DNA of 64,000 nucleotides, from NCBI GenBank assembly GCA_023409265.1, contig JAEYHZ010000015.1, positions 1-64,000 of the forward strand, written 5' to 3'. This document shows positions 24,581-33,730 of this stretch, one piece after another. The position numbers and the translations under genes are program-made. The DNA is from Bacillota bacterium (lineage in GTDB: Bacteria > Bacillota > Clostridia > Acetivibrionales > DSM-1351). The notes beneath the pieces are model-generated. The model made no database searches, was not told the DNA's origin, and was given only the letters and a program-made list of their open reading frames with translations. Each line of letters begins with the position of its first letter. The stretch's first letter is position 1.

Positions 24581-26776
24581 TTGGCTAGCCCAAATATAAC
24601 ACTTAAAAAGAGACTCCTTTTTGTACTGGGAGTTTTTACCTTATTCACAATTTTACTGGTATTCAGAATTGGTTGGATACAAATAGCCAATGGACAGGAA
24701 TATCAACAAAAAGCCTACGAGCAGCAAACCAATAATCGTACTATCAGTCCCAAAAGAGGTACTATATACGATAGAAATATGAAGCCCCTTGCAATAAGCG
24801 GTTCGGTTGAAACAATAACTATCAATCCACAGATGATTAGAGATCAGAAGTTGGATGTAGATAAAATTGCAAGTGGCCTTGCCGACATACTGGGTATGCA
24901 AAAGGAAACAATACTCAAAAAAATTAACAAAAAGAGTCAGTATGAGATTATCAAGCAAAAAGTTGACAAGGATATAGGTACAAAAGTTCGTGAGTTTAAG
25001 AAGAGTAATGAAATTGCCGGAATATTTATTGATGAAGACACAAAGAGATTCTATCCCTACAGCAATCTGGCCTCTCACGTAATTGGTTTTACAAACATAG
25101 ACAATGATGGCCTGGATGGCGTTGAAAAAATGATGGAACAGTATCTGAAGGGAGTTCCCGGTAAGATATTGAGTGAAGTTGATGCCAGCGGTATGGAACT
25201 AACCATGGGAGAGGAAAAGTATATTCAGCCCCAGGATGGAAATGATGTAGTGTTAACCATAGATGAAACAATTCAGTATTTTGCCGAAAAAGCTCTTGAA
25301 AAAGCAATATCGGATAATAATGTTTTAAACGGCGCGACTGCTATAGTCATGGATCCCAGAAATGGTGAAATTCTGGCATTATCCTCAAAACCTGATTTTG
25401 ATCTGAATAATCCAAGAGCTGCACCAAAAGGCAAGGATATCGCTACCTGGACAGGAACCAGTACCGAAGATGTTCAGTACTTGCAGAAAACCGTTTGGAG
25501 AAATAAAGCTGTTGTTGATACATATGAACCCGGATCTACCTTCAAACCTGTAACTTCTGCTGCCGGACTTGAGGAAGGTGCTGTAACACCTGAAACTCCG
25601 GTTACGGATGCCACTATTAAAATAGCCGGCCACAGCATTAATTGCTGGAGGCCTAATGCACATCTTCATGAAACTTTCAGAGAAGGTGTATACAATTCCT
25701 GTAACCCTGTTTTTGTAAGGTTGTCTCAGCAATTGGGTATAGATAAGTTTTACAGCTATGTAAAGGCTTTTGGTTTCTACAAAAAGACAGGTATAGACCT
25801 GCCTGGGGAAGCCGGCAGCATTATTCACACAAAGCCTACTGAAATTGATATGGCTACCGCCTCCTTCGGTCAGCGCTTCCAGATAACGCCAATTCAGCTG
25901 ATTCAGGCATATGGAGCTATTGCCAACGGTGGAGATCTGATAACTCCTCATGTTGTAAAGGAAGTTGTTGACGAATCAGGCAATGTTATTAAAAAGTTTG
26001 AACCCAATGTTGTAAGAAAAGTTATTTCCAGAAAAACATCAGACACATTGAAGGACATTCTCAAGGGTGTTGTTGACTACGGTACCGGTAAAAATGCACG
26101 TATTCCGGGGTATAAGATCGGTGGAAAGACAGGTACCTCTGAAACCAGAGAAAACGAAAAACTTTTAGTTCAGGGAAAAAATAAGAGATATATAGTTTCC
26201 TTCTCGGCTTTTGCTCCAACTGACAATCCTGTTATATGTGTGCTGGTTGTGTTGGATTATCCGGATGTATACAATCCTGGCGGCGGTATGATGGTTGCTC
26301 CGGTAGTAGGAAAGTTGATAGACGACATATTGACCTACAAGGGAATTGAAAAGGAGTTTACAGAAGAAGATAAGAAACTTCTGAAGCAGGAAGTTCAGGT
26401 TCCGGATGTTAAAGGCAAAACAGTGGAAGAAGCTATCAAACTGTTGAAACAAAGCAAACTGGAGTATAAAATAGAAGGAAGTAACAAGGATATGAAGGCA
26501 ATTGTGCAGGAGCAAACACCAAAAACTACTGCAATACTTCATGAAAATTCCATTGTTGTTTTATATACCTACAAGCCTAAAAACGAAGTAGGTGTAATGG
26601 TACCGGATTTAAAGAACAAAACTATTTCTGAAGCAACAAGGACACTTAAAAACCTTGGAATAAATATACTGGTAAATGGAACTGGAAGTGCTGTAGGACA
26701 AAACGTTGAGGCAGGAAGAATTGTTAAAAAGGGTGAAGTGGTAGAAGTTACCTTTAGAAACATTTTTGCAGATTAG
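24581..26776 (+). CDS. spoVD: Class B penicillin-binding protein with two PASTA domains (SpoVD/PBP2B type)
   Basis: D,D-transpeptidase that cross-links peptidoglycan at the septum or in the spore. 731 aa: short cytoplasmic start, membrane helix (LFVLGVFTLFTILLVFRIGWI, about residues 12-32), dimerisation domain, transpeptidase domain with SxxK in EPGSTFKPVT (about 315), SxN as SCN in YNSCNPVF (about 377) and KTG in IGGKTGTSE (about 513), then two PASTA domains (about 600-660, 665-731). The start is TTG 24581 after a G-rich site. It is the only such gene in the cluster, so it could be the vegetative FtsI/PBP2B or SpoVD; sequence reading does not separate them. Confidence 0.88.
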   Translation: MASPNITLKKRLLFVLGVFTLFTILLVFRIGWIQIANGQEYQQKAYEQQTNNRTISPKRGTIYDRNMKPLAISGSVETITINPQMIRDQKLDVDKIASGLADILGMQKETILKKINKKSQYEIIKQKVDKDIGTKVREFKKSNEIAGIFIDEDTKRFYPYSNLASHVIGFTNIDNDGLDGVEKMMEQYLKGVPGKILSEVDASGMELTMGEEKYIQPQDGNDVVLTIDETIQYFAEKALEKAISDNNVLNGATAIVMDPRNGEILALSSKPDFDLNNPRAAPKGKDIATWTGTSTEDVQYLQKTVWRNKAVVDTYEPGSTFKPVTSAAGLEEGAVTPETPVTDATIKIAGHSINCWRPNAHLHETFREGVYNSCNPVFVRLSQQLGIDKFYSYVKAFGFYKKTGIDLPGEAGSIIHTKPTEIDMATASFGQRFQITPIQLIQAYGAIANGGDLITPHVVKEVVDESGNVIKKFEPNVVRKVISRKTSDTLKDILKGVVDYGTGKNARIPGYKIGGKTGTSETRENEKLLVQGKNKRYIVSFSAFAPTDNPVICVLVVLDYPDVYNPGGGMMVAPVVGKLIDDILTYKGIEKEFTEEDKKLLKQEVQVPDVKGKTVEEAIKLLKQSKLEYKIEGSNKDMKAIVQEQTPKTTAILHENSIVVLYTYKPKNEVGVMVPDLKNKTISEATRTLKNLGINILVNGTGSAVGQNVEAGRIVKKGEVVEVTFRNIFAD

Positions 26777-27087
26777 AAGTTCAAATGGCAATATTTACTC
26801 ATTGATATGTGGGAAATTATTGCTTAATCCCTCTGGCAGGTCTATTTAACCCGCCTGAGGGCAAAAATATAAGGACTGATTAAATAATAAAACCCGGTTT
26901 TCAGGGGAGATAGTTTTTGAAAAGACAAGGCGGAGGAGGGAGCAATAATTGCTTTATTGCAACCAAGTACTGCAAAGCAGTACTTTTCGACAACGCTGTA
27001 TTTTCGAAAAAATAGCCCCTTGAAAAATGGGAAATTATTATTTAATCATTCCTAAGAGTAAATACAATAAATATGGAGGTGCCGGAT
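26777..27087. other. pbp-murE spacer (311 bp)
   Basis: Contains a G+C-rich imperfect hairpin (about 26829-26862, CCCTC/GAGGG arms, no T run) just after the PBP gene and the 182-bp hairpin element 26872-27053. No gene is seen. Confidence 0.65.
26872..27053. repeat. 182-bp hairpin element
   Basis: AGGACTGATTAAATAATAA (26872-26890) is inverted at 27035-27053 with one mismatch. Inside are GACAAGGCGGAGGA (26924-26937), identical to the 16.4-kb element, AATAATTGCTTTATTGCAA (26944-26962), identical to the 23.4-kb element, and a separate hairpin AAGTACTGC/GCAGTACTT. It is the link that ties the elements into one family. Confidence 0.8.
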
Positions 27088-28557
27088 TTGAAACTTGGTG
27101 ATTTGGTAAAAGGATTGCATACAAGAAATATTGTCGGAAGTCTGGATATGGAGATAGATAGCGTTGCCTACGATTCACGGAAAACAAGGCAGGGCGTTTT
27201 GTTTGTTTGCATTGAAGGTACAGTGGTGGACGGCCATCAGTACATAAAAGATGCTATTGAAAATGGAGCAAGAGCTTTTCTTGTTCAGAAACCCGTTGAG
27301 GTTCCGGAGGGTATAACTGTTATCGAAATAGAGGATACGAGATATGGTTTGGCTTATGTATCAGATGCATTTTTCGGGTATCCTTCAACTAAATTGAATT
27401 TGATAGGTATAACCGGTACCAAGGGTAAGACTACAACCACGTACATGGTAAAGTCAATTCTCGAGGCCGCCAGTCATAAAATCGGTTTAATAGGAACAGT
27501 GGCCAATCTCATTGGGGAGGAAATACTTTATACCTCAAGGACTACACCTGAATCCTATGATCTTCAAAATTTATTCAGTGATATGGTAGAGAAAAATGTG
27601 GATACAGCGGTAATGGAAGTATCTTCACAGGGTCTGGAACTGCACAGGGTTGCAAAATGTGATTTTGACGTGGGTGTATTTACAAATTTCTCACGAGATC
27701 ATATAGGACCTAAAGAGCATGCTACATTGGAAGAGTACTTTAATGCAAAAGCAAAACTTTTCAAAATGTGTAAGCAGGCCGTTATAAATATTGATAACGA
27801 GCATGGCAGAAAGATGGCCGAACTGGCTGAATGCAAGGTTTATACCTATGGTTTTGGAGAAAGCGCAGATATAAGAGCTACAGACATAGTTAAAAAGACT
27901 GCATATACTTATTTCAAGGTAACGTCACCCTGGGGTTCAACCGAGATAGAGACTAATCTTCAGGGAGAATTCAATGTTTATAACGCACTGGCTGCAATAG
28001 GCTCCTGCTGCCTTATACCGGGTGTTACTATGGAGCATGTAAAAGCGGGTCTTGCAAACGTCAGTGTTCCCGGGAGAATGGAAGCTGTTCCTACAGGAAA
28101 AAACTATTCTGTACTTATTGACTATGCACATACTCCCGACAGCCTTGAGAAGGTACTTTCAACTGTTAGAGAGTTCGCTCATGGAAGGGTTGTAAGCCTG
28201 TTTGGCTGCGGCGGAGACAGAGATAGAGGCAAGAGGCCTGCTATGGGTACAATTTCGGGAAACATTGCCGACTTTACAATTATTACCTCTGATAATCCCA
28301 GAACTGAGGACCCTGAAAGAATTATAAATGATATAGAAGTCGGACTGCAGAAAACTAATGGGAAATATATTAAAATAACTGATAGAAGACAGGCAATAAA
28401 ATTTGCTCTTGAAAATGGACAGGATGGAGATATAATTATTTTGGCAGGTAAAGGACACGAGACTTACCAGCAATTCAAGGACAAAACCATACACTTTGAC
28501 GAGCGTGAGGTAGTGGCAGAGCTGCTTGAAGAGTTACAAGAGAATGAAGCTCAATAA
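27088..28557 (+). CDS. murE: UDP-MurNAc-tripeptide ligase (meso-diaminopimelate adding)
   Basis: Adds the third residue to the UDP-MurNAc dipeptide in the cytoplasm. 489 aa. P-loop GITGTKGKTTTTYM (about residue 108), TTPESYDLQ, EVSSQGLELHR, NFSRDHIGPKEHATLEEY, DYAHTPDSLEKVL, and DNPR in TSDNPRTEDPE, the motif that marks meso-diaminopimelate specificity. I choose TTG 27088 (MKLGDLVKGL), 8 nt after GGAGG, over the ATG at 27073, which overlaps that site; the result matches other MurE N-termini. Confidence 0.95.
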   Translation: MKLGDLVKGLHTRNIVGSLDMEIDSVAYDSRKTRQGVLFVCIEGTVVDGHQYIKDAIENGARAFLVQKPVEVPEGITVIEIEDTRYGLAYVSDAFFGYPSTKLNLIGITGTKGKTTTTYMVKSILEAASHKIGLIGTVANLIGEEILYTSRTTPESYDLQNLFSDMVEKNVDTAVMEVSSQGLELHRVAKCDFDVGVFTNFSRDHIGPKEHATLEEYFNAKAKLFKMCKQAVINIDNEHGRKMAELAECKVYTYGFGESADIRATDIVKKTAYTYFKVTSPWGSTEIETNLQGEFNVYNALAAIGSCCLIPGVTMEHVKAGLANVSVPGRMEAVPTGKNYSVLIDYAHTPDSLEKVLSTVREFAHGRVVSLFGCGGDRDRGKRPAMGTISGNIADFTIITSDNPRTEDPERIINDIEVGLQKTNGKYIKITDRRQAIKFALENGQDGDIIILAGKGHETYQQFKDKTIHFDEREVVAELLEELQENEAQ

Positions 28558-28652
28558 TTATATTTCCAAATATTTGTATTGCTTAAGTCATTTGGGCTTG
28601 GAGCATAGGAATAATGGTTTTGCGAAACAAATATCCTGAAAGGAGTTAAGTA

Positions 28653-30044
28653 ATGGTTTCTTTTGACTGTACAGAACTTATTAAGGCTGTTGACGGACAG
28701 CTGTTATGGGGAAATCCCAATAAAGTGTTTGAAGGTATTACTACCGATTCCAGAAAAGTTACCAAGGATAATCTGTTTATTCCTCTGGTTGGTGAAAAAT
28801 TTGACGGGCACGACTATATTGAACAGTGCTTCAACAGTGGAGCAACTGTATGTCTTACTCAGAAGACCCTACCTGAAACAGTTGATTGTACAGCAGTTTT
28901 TGTAAAAGATACAGCCAAAGCCTTACGGGAACTTGCAACCTGGCATAGAAATAAATATAATATACCTGTTGTAGGTATAACCGGCAGTGTTGGAAAAACC
29001 AGCACCAAGGACATGATAGCCTGTGTTCTTGCCAAAAAATATGAGGTCTTAAAAACTCAGGGCAATTTTAATAATGAAATAGGACTGCCCTTAACCCTTA
29101 TGAATCTTGAAGAAAAACATGAAGTGGCAGTTATTGAAATGGGTATGAGCGGTTTTGGCGAAATCAGCAGATTAACAGCTGTTGCGCAACCCAATATTGC
29201 CGTAATCACCAATATAGGAGTTTCACATATTGAAAAGCTGGGCTCCCGGCAGGGGATTCTTAAGGCCAAACTTGAGATACTTGAAGGTTTACAGCCAGGA
29301 GGTCTCGTGGTGTTGAATGGTGACGATCCGCTGCTGAGGGAGCAGCGAGGAAAGCTTGGCTTCGATACGGTTTTTTATGGAATGGATACTTCACTTGACT
29401 ATTGTGCTGAAAATTATCAGTCAATGGGTGAAGAGGGGACCAGTTTTACAATTTCCATCAGAGGTACTGCTTACAGGGTCCGGATACCTGTACCTGGTGT
29501 ACATAATGTATATAATGCACTTGCGGCCATTGCAGTTGGTGTGAAAATGAACATACCGATGGAAATAATTATTCAAGGTATATCAGAATATAGTCCGGGA
29601 AACATGAGACAGAATATAATAACCTATAAGGGAATTAAGATTATCAACGATGCTTATAATGCCAGTCCACAGTCTATGCAGGCTGCCATTAATGTACTTG
29701 AGGAATTGTCGGCCAAATCCCGCGGAATAGCCGTTTTAGGAGATATGTTGGAAATGGGGGACATGGAAAATGAACTGCATTACTCGGTGGGCAGCTTTAT
29801 TAAAGACAGAAAAATTGATTTCCTGATAACAGTGGGATATGCTTCAAAAAACATTACCCAAGCTGTAATGGACTCAGGTAACAATTCAATAAAAATATGC
29901 CATTTTGAAAATAACAATGATGCTTTGAACTACATTGAAAGTATTGTCAATCAGGGCGATTATATCCTGATAAAAGGATCAAGAGGCATGAAAATGGAGC
30001 AGATTGCGGAGGGACTGTTGAAGTCGCAAGCGGTTCCGGAATAA
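28653..30044 (+). CDS. murF: UDP-MurNAc-tripeptide-D-Ala-D-Ala ligase
   Basis: Adds D-Ala-D-Ala to make the UDP-MurNAc pentapeptide. 463 aa, normal length. Motifs: DSRKVTKDNLFIPLVGEKFDGHDYI, P-loop GITGSVGKTSTKDM (about residue 109), QGNFNNEIGLPLTLM, EMGMSGFGEI, TNIGVSHIEKLGSRQGI, NDAYNASPQSMQAAI (about 332) and VLGDMLEMG. The start is ATG 28653 after AAAGGAG. A 95-bp gap follows murE, and mraY begins 19 bp after murF. Confidence 0.97.
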   Translation: MVSFDCTELIKAVDGQLLWGNPNKVFEGITTDSRKVTKDNLFIPLVGEKFDGHDYIEQCFNSGATVCLTQKTLPETVDCTAVFVKDTAKALRELATWHRNKYNIPVVGITGSVGKTSTKDMIACVLAKKYEVLKTQGNFNNEIGLPLTLMNLEEKHEVAVIEMGMSGFGEISRLTAVAQPNIAVITNIGVSHIEKLGSRQGILKAKLEILEGLQPGGLVVLNGDDPLLREQRGKLGFDTVFYGMDTSLDYCAENYQSMGEEGTSFTISIRGTAYRVRIPVPGVHNVYNALAAIAVGVKMNIPMEIIIQGISEYSPGNMRQNIITYKGIKIINDAYNASPQSMQAAINVLEELSAKSRGIAVLGDMLEMGDMENELHYSVGSFIKDRKIDFLITVGYASKNITQAVMDSGNNSIKICHFENNNDALNYIESIVNQGDYILIKGSRGMKMEQIAEGLLKSQAVPE

Positions 30045-30063
30045 TAAACAGGGGGAAGTTCTA

Positions 30064-31047
30064 TTGCTTACTTTTTCATTAACATCTGAACATATCATAG
30101 CCTTTGCGGCTGCGTTTGTGCTCTCAATTATTGCAGGACCGATATTCATTCCCTTTCTGAGGCGGTTGAAATTCGGTCAGACAGTTAGAGATGACGGGCC
30201 TCAATCACATTTGAAGAAAACCGGGACTCCAACCATAGGTGGATTGATATTTATAATACCTATTTCGGTAGTTTCACTTTATTATTCTCAAAAATACCCT
30301 GATATAATTCCCATATTATTGGCTACTCTTGGTTTTGGAGCAGTTGGTTTTATCGATGATTTTATAAAGGTTGTCAAGAAAAGGAAAGATGGACTATATG
30401 CGGGACAAAAGACTTTTTTGCAGCTGTTGGTATGTGTTTCCTTTGCGTTTTATGTAATCAGATTTACTGAAGCCGGTAGTTCTATAGTAATTCCTTTTAC
30501 AGATTTTATTGTTCAGCCCTGGCTTTATTTTCTGTTCATTGTCGTCTTTATGTACTTCTTTTCAAATGCAGTAAATATAACGGATGGATTGGACGGTCTC
30601 TGTGCAGGTGTAACACTCGTGGTTGCCATATTCTTTACAATTGTATCGTTAACAAATGGAGAATGGGGTTACATAAAGATTTTTGCTGCTGCTATTGCAG
30701 GGGGCTGTCTTGGTTTTCTTGCTTTCAATATTCACCCTGCGAAGGTTTTTATGGGAGATACCGGAAGCCTGGCATTGGGAGGAGCGCTGACTTCTATTGT
30801 TATTATGATGAGAATGCCACTTATTTTACTGGTTATAGGCGGTATTTACCTTATTGAAGCCATATCTGTAATACTTCAGGTAGGTTCCTTTAAACTGACA
30901 GGAAAAAGAATATTTAAGATGGCTCCAATTCATCATCACTTTGAGTTGAAGGGCTGGAAGGAAACCAAAGTAGTTGCAGTTTTTATCATTGTAACTGTTT
31001 TACTTGCAATTGCAGCACTGATGATAGTGGGTGTTGGGACCTACTAA
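30064..31047 (+). CDS. mraY: Phospho-MurNAc-pentapeptide transferase
   Basis: Makes lipid I on undecaprenyl phosphate in the membrane. 327 aa with ten helices. Signature sequences: DDGPQSHLKKTGTPTIGG (residues about 43-60), GFGAVGFIDDFIKVVKKR, NAVNITDGLDGLCAG, FMGDTGSLALGG, and the loop HHHFELKGWKETKVV. It starts at TTG 30064 with GGGGG upstream. In many relatives murD follows directly; here the next gene is ftsW and murD is absent. Confidence 0.97.
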   Translation: MLTFSLTSEHIIAFAAAFVLSIIAGPIFIPFLRRLKFGQTVRDDGPQSHLKKTGTPTIGGLIFIIPISVVSLYYSQKYPDIIPILLATLGFGAVGFIDDFIKVVKKRKDGLYAGQKTFLQLLVCVSFAFYVIRFTEAGSSIVIPFTDFIVQPWLYFLFIVVFMYFFSNAVNITDGLDGLCAGVTLVVAIFFTIVSLTNGEWGYIKIFAAAIAGGCLGFLAFNIHPAKVFMGDTGSLALGGALTSIVIMMRMPLILLVIGGIYLIEAISVILQVGSFKLTGKRIFKMAPIHHHFELKGWKETKVVAVFIIVTVLLAIAALMIVGVGTY

Positions 31048-31147
31048 CCTTACTAAAGTCAAATTAGCTGAAGTGCGTTGGAATTAATGGGATAAAAATT
31101 TCATATAATCTCATTGTATGAAATACGGGTAAGGCTGGAGGAAATTA

Positions 31148-32266
31148 ATGAAAAACAAAAACAAAAAGCCTTTTGACTTTTGGATATTTGCAGCGGTAAT
31201 ATTTTTACTTTCAATCGGTACCATTATGGTGTTCAGTTCAAGCTATTATGTATCTGTAAAACAAGTGGGTAATTCGTTCAGCATGATAAAACCACAGTTA
31301 ATGTATATGGCTATAAGTATTGTAGTAGTTGTAATTACGATGAATTATGACTATCACAGGTGGGGAAAGATATCACCAATACTGCTTATGGGCAGCATTG
31401 GACTGTTGATACTGGTACTGATCCCGGGTGTTGGGGTAGAAATTAATGGTGCTCAGAGATGGCTCGGAGTGGGAGATAAAACCATTCAGCCTTCTGAATT
31501 GGCGAAACTTTCTCTTATAATGTTTCTTTCCTTCAGTCTGTCAAAACGAAAGGATGTCTTACAGTCGTTTACAAAGGGCCTGTTGCCCTATCTTGCACTT
31601 ATAGGATTTATTTGCGGTTTGGTTGTAATTGAGCCGCATCTTAGCGGAGCTATAATCATTGCAATGACAGGTTTTATTATTTTGTTCTGTGCCGGGGCCA
31701 AAATATCCCACTTTATGTCACTTGCCGTTCCGGTTGTTCTGGCAGTTGTGGGAGCAGTTTTAGTTGCACCGTACCGATTTGACAGAGTTAAGGCATGGCT
31801 TGATCCTTTTAATATAGCCTACAAAATGAATGAAAGCTGGCAGATAGTAAATTCACTTCTGGCAATCGGGTCGGGAGGACTCTTTGGGAGAGGTCTCGGG
31901 CAGAGTATGCAGAAGTATCTCTACATACCCGAGCCCTATAATGACTATATATTTGCGGTTTTGGCCGAGGAACTGGGTTTCCTGGGTTCGGCGGTGGTAA
32001 TGCTTTTATTCCTGGTATTTATATGGAGGGGAATAAAAGTCGCCATGAACGCTCCTGATGTTTTCGGAAGCCTGATGGCTATAGGTATCACAGCTCTGAT
32101 TGGTGTACAGGCGTTATTTAATGTGGCAGTTGTAACCAATTCAATACCATCAACCGGTATATCGCTTCCCTTTTTTAGTGCGGGAGGTACCTCATTGATT
32201 TTCCTTATGTTTGGTGTTGGAATTTTACTCAATATCTCAAGATATTCAAATTATGAGCGGTTTTGA
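31148..32266 (+). CDS. ftsW: SEDS-family septal peptidoglycan polymerase (FtsW/SpoVE)
   Basis: Lipid II polymerase that works with the class B PBP at the septum. 372 aa with about ten helices. Motifs: STIMVFSSSYY-like N-terminal region, GVEINGAQRWLGVGDKTIQPSELAKLSLI, PHLSGAIIIAMTG, NSLLAIGSGGLFGRGLGQS, YIPEPYNDYIFAVLAEELGFLG and IPSTGISLPFFSAGGTSLI. Placement in the mur cluster supports FtsW or SpoVE rather than RodA. The start is ATG 31148 after GGAGG. Confidence 0.92.
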   Translation: MKNKNKKPFDFWIFAAVIFLLSIGTIMVFSSSYYVSVKQVGNSFSMIKPQLMYMAISIVVVVITMNYDYHRWGKISPILLMGSIGLLILVLIPGVGVEINGAQRWLGVGDKTIQPSELAKLSLIMFLSFSLSKRKDVLQSFTKGLLPYLALIGFICGLVVIEPHLSGAIIIAMTGFIILFCAGAKISHFMSLAVPVVLAVVGAVLVAPYRFDRVKAWLDPFNIAYKMNESWQIVNSLLAIGSGGLFGRGLGQSMQKYLYIPEPYNDYIFAVLAEELGFLGSAVVMLLFLVFIWRGIKVAMNAPDVFGSLMAIGITALIGVQALFNVAVVTNSIPSTGISLPFFSAGGTSLIFLMFGVGILLNISRYSNYERF

Positions 32267-32620
32267 TGGTACTTTACATTTTAAATTAAAACGTGTTTAT
32301 GTAAACATAAATCTTGTATGTAATTGTAAGAGTAATCATAATGTAATTATTAATCATAAACGTAATCATAAAGGTAATTATAAATGTAATCATAAATGTA
32401 ATTATAAATGTAATCATAAATGTAATTATAAGAGTTATCAGATTGAATGGTATCAAGAAGTAACTATGTAAAGAATTATTTACAGGTGTAATGAAATAAA
32501 TTTAAATCCCCGACAAAAGGTATTGTAAATACTTTTTATGAAACAAGTGTGCAATATAGCACTATAGTAAAGAAAGAGACATTATCTCAACTCTTTCAAA
32601 AAGGGGACAGGGAGGTTAGC
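32267..32620. other. ftsW-murG spacer (354 bp)
   Basis: Contains the 12-bp tandem array 32352-32435 with degenerate partial units before it. No gene is supported: an open frame across the array overlaps the ftsW end, has no ribosome binding site and only spells the repeat (NHKCNYK). The murG ribosome binding site (GGGAGG) lies at the end. Confidence 0.6.
32352..32435 (+). repeat. 7 x 12-bp tandem array between ftsW and murG
   Basis: Seven contiguous 12-bp units from 32352: aatcataaacgt, aatcataaaggt, aattataaatgt, aatcataaatgt, aattataaatgt, aatcataaatgt, aattataagagt. From unit 3 the aat-t-ata and aat-c-ata forms alternate, giving a 24-bp higher period. Confidence 0.85.
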
Positions 32621-33730
32621 GTGAAAGTCTTAATAGCTGGTGGAGGAACAGGCGGACATATTAATCCGGGACTTGCAATTGCAAAGTATATTGCTGAGAA
32701 AAATCCTTCTGCAGAGATAACCTTTGTAGGGACCAAAAAAGGGCTGGAAACCAAACTTGTGCCCAGGGAAGGCTTTACTCTTGAGACAATAACAGTCAGA
32801 GGCTTCAGAAGGAGAATTTCCCTGGATACCGTACTGGCCTTAAAAGAATTGGTGCAGAGCTTTTTTGAGGCCTCAAGGCTTATAAAGAAATTGAAACCGG
32901 ATATTGTTATTGGAACGGGAGGCTATGTTTGCGGTCCGGTTCTGTATGTAGCAGCCAAAAAGGGAATACCTACCTTGATACATGAGTCCAACGCCTTTCC
33001 CGGTGTAACAAACAGGCTGCTTGAAAAACATGTTAACTATGTAGCAATAAGCTTTAAAGACGCTGGAAAATATTTTAAAAATAAAAACAAACTTGTTCAT
33101 ACAGGTAACCCTGTCAGACAGGAACTGCTTACATCAGACAGACAAGCTGCGTTGAAGAATTTGGGTATTGTGGAAGGTAAGCCTTTAATAGTTGCTATGG
33201 GCGGCAGCAGAGGAGCAAGAAAGATCAACGAAACCATAGCTGAAATGCTGAACACTCATTTCAAGGGCGAGTTTAATCTGATTTTTGCCACCGGTGAGGC
33301 GCAGTTCGAGGATATAAATCTGTCAGTTTGCCTTGATGAGAAGTATAAGAAAATGGTGAAGGTGGTTCCTTATATTTACGATGTAGCGCAGGTCTATACT
33401 GCCAGCGACTTAATGATATGCCGCGCCGGAGCCATAACCGTGAGCGAGCTGCAGACCATGGGAACACCTTCGATACTTATTCCGTCACCTTATGTTACCG
33501 CCAACCACCAGGAGCATAATGCTCGCTCGCTGGAGAAGGATGGCGGCGCGGTAGTGATACTGGAAAATGAGCTGAATGCAGACCTGCTGTATAATCAGAT
33601 ATGCAGCCTTATATCAAACAGGGATGTATTGAAGAAAATGTCGGTTGCTGCAACAAAAAATCGTATGACAGATTCGGCAGAAAAGATATATACTCTTGTT
33701 GAAGAGCTCCTCCATAGGCCGAACAAATAA
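32621..33730 (+). CDS. murG: UDP-GlcNAc:lipid I N-acetylglucosaminyltransferase
   Basis: Converts lipid I to lipid II on the inner face of the membrane. 369 aa from GTG 32621, which follows GGGAGG; an upstream extension of the frame to 32549 is not needed. The N-terminal loop VLIAGGGTGGHINPGLAIA, the second glycine loop GTGGYVCGPVLYVA, LIHESNAFPGVTNRLL, MGGSRGARKINE, and the nucleotide-binding motif MICRAGAITVSELQTMGTPSILIPSPYVTANHQEHNAR are all classical. It is the last gene of the cluster; murC, murB, ftsQ, ftsA and ftsZ do not follow. Confidence 0.97.
   Translation: MKVLIAGGGTGGHINPGLAIAKYIAEKNPSAEITFVGTKKGLETKLVPREGFTLETITVRGFRRRISLDTVLALKELVQSFFEASRLIKKLKPDIVIGTGGYVCGPVLYVAAKKGIPTLIHESNAFPGVTNRLLEKHVNYVAISFKDAGKYFKNKNKLVHTGNPVRQELLTSDRQAALKNLGIVEGKPLIVAMGGSRGARKINETIAEMLNTHFKGEFNLIFATGEAQFEDINLSVCLDEKYKKMVKVVPYIYDVAQVYTASDLMICRAGAITVSELQTMGTPSILIPSPYVTANHQEHNARSLEKDGGAVVILENELNADLLYNQICSLISNRDVLKKMSVAATKNRMTDSAEKIYTLVEELLHRPNK

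Noticed and set aside
32211..32471. Open frame of 86 codons with NHKCNYKC repeats, resembling a metal-binding peptide
   Set aside because: It overlaps the ftsW end, has no ribosome binding site, and the peptide is only a translation of the 12-bp intergenic array.
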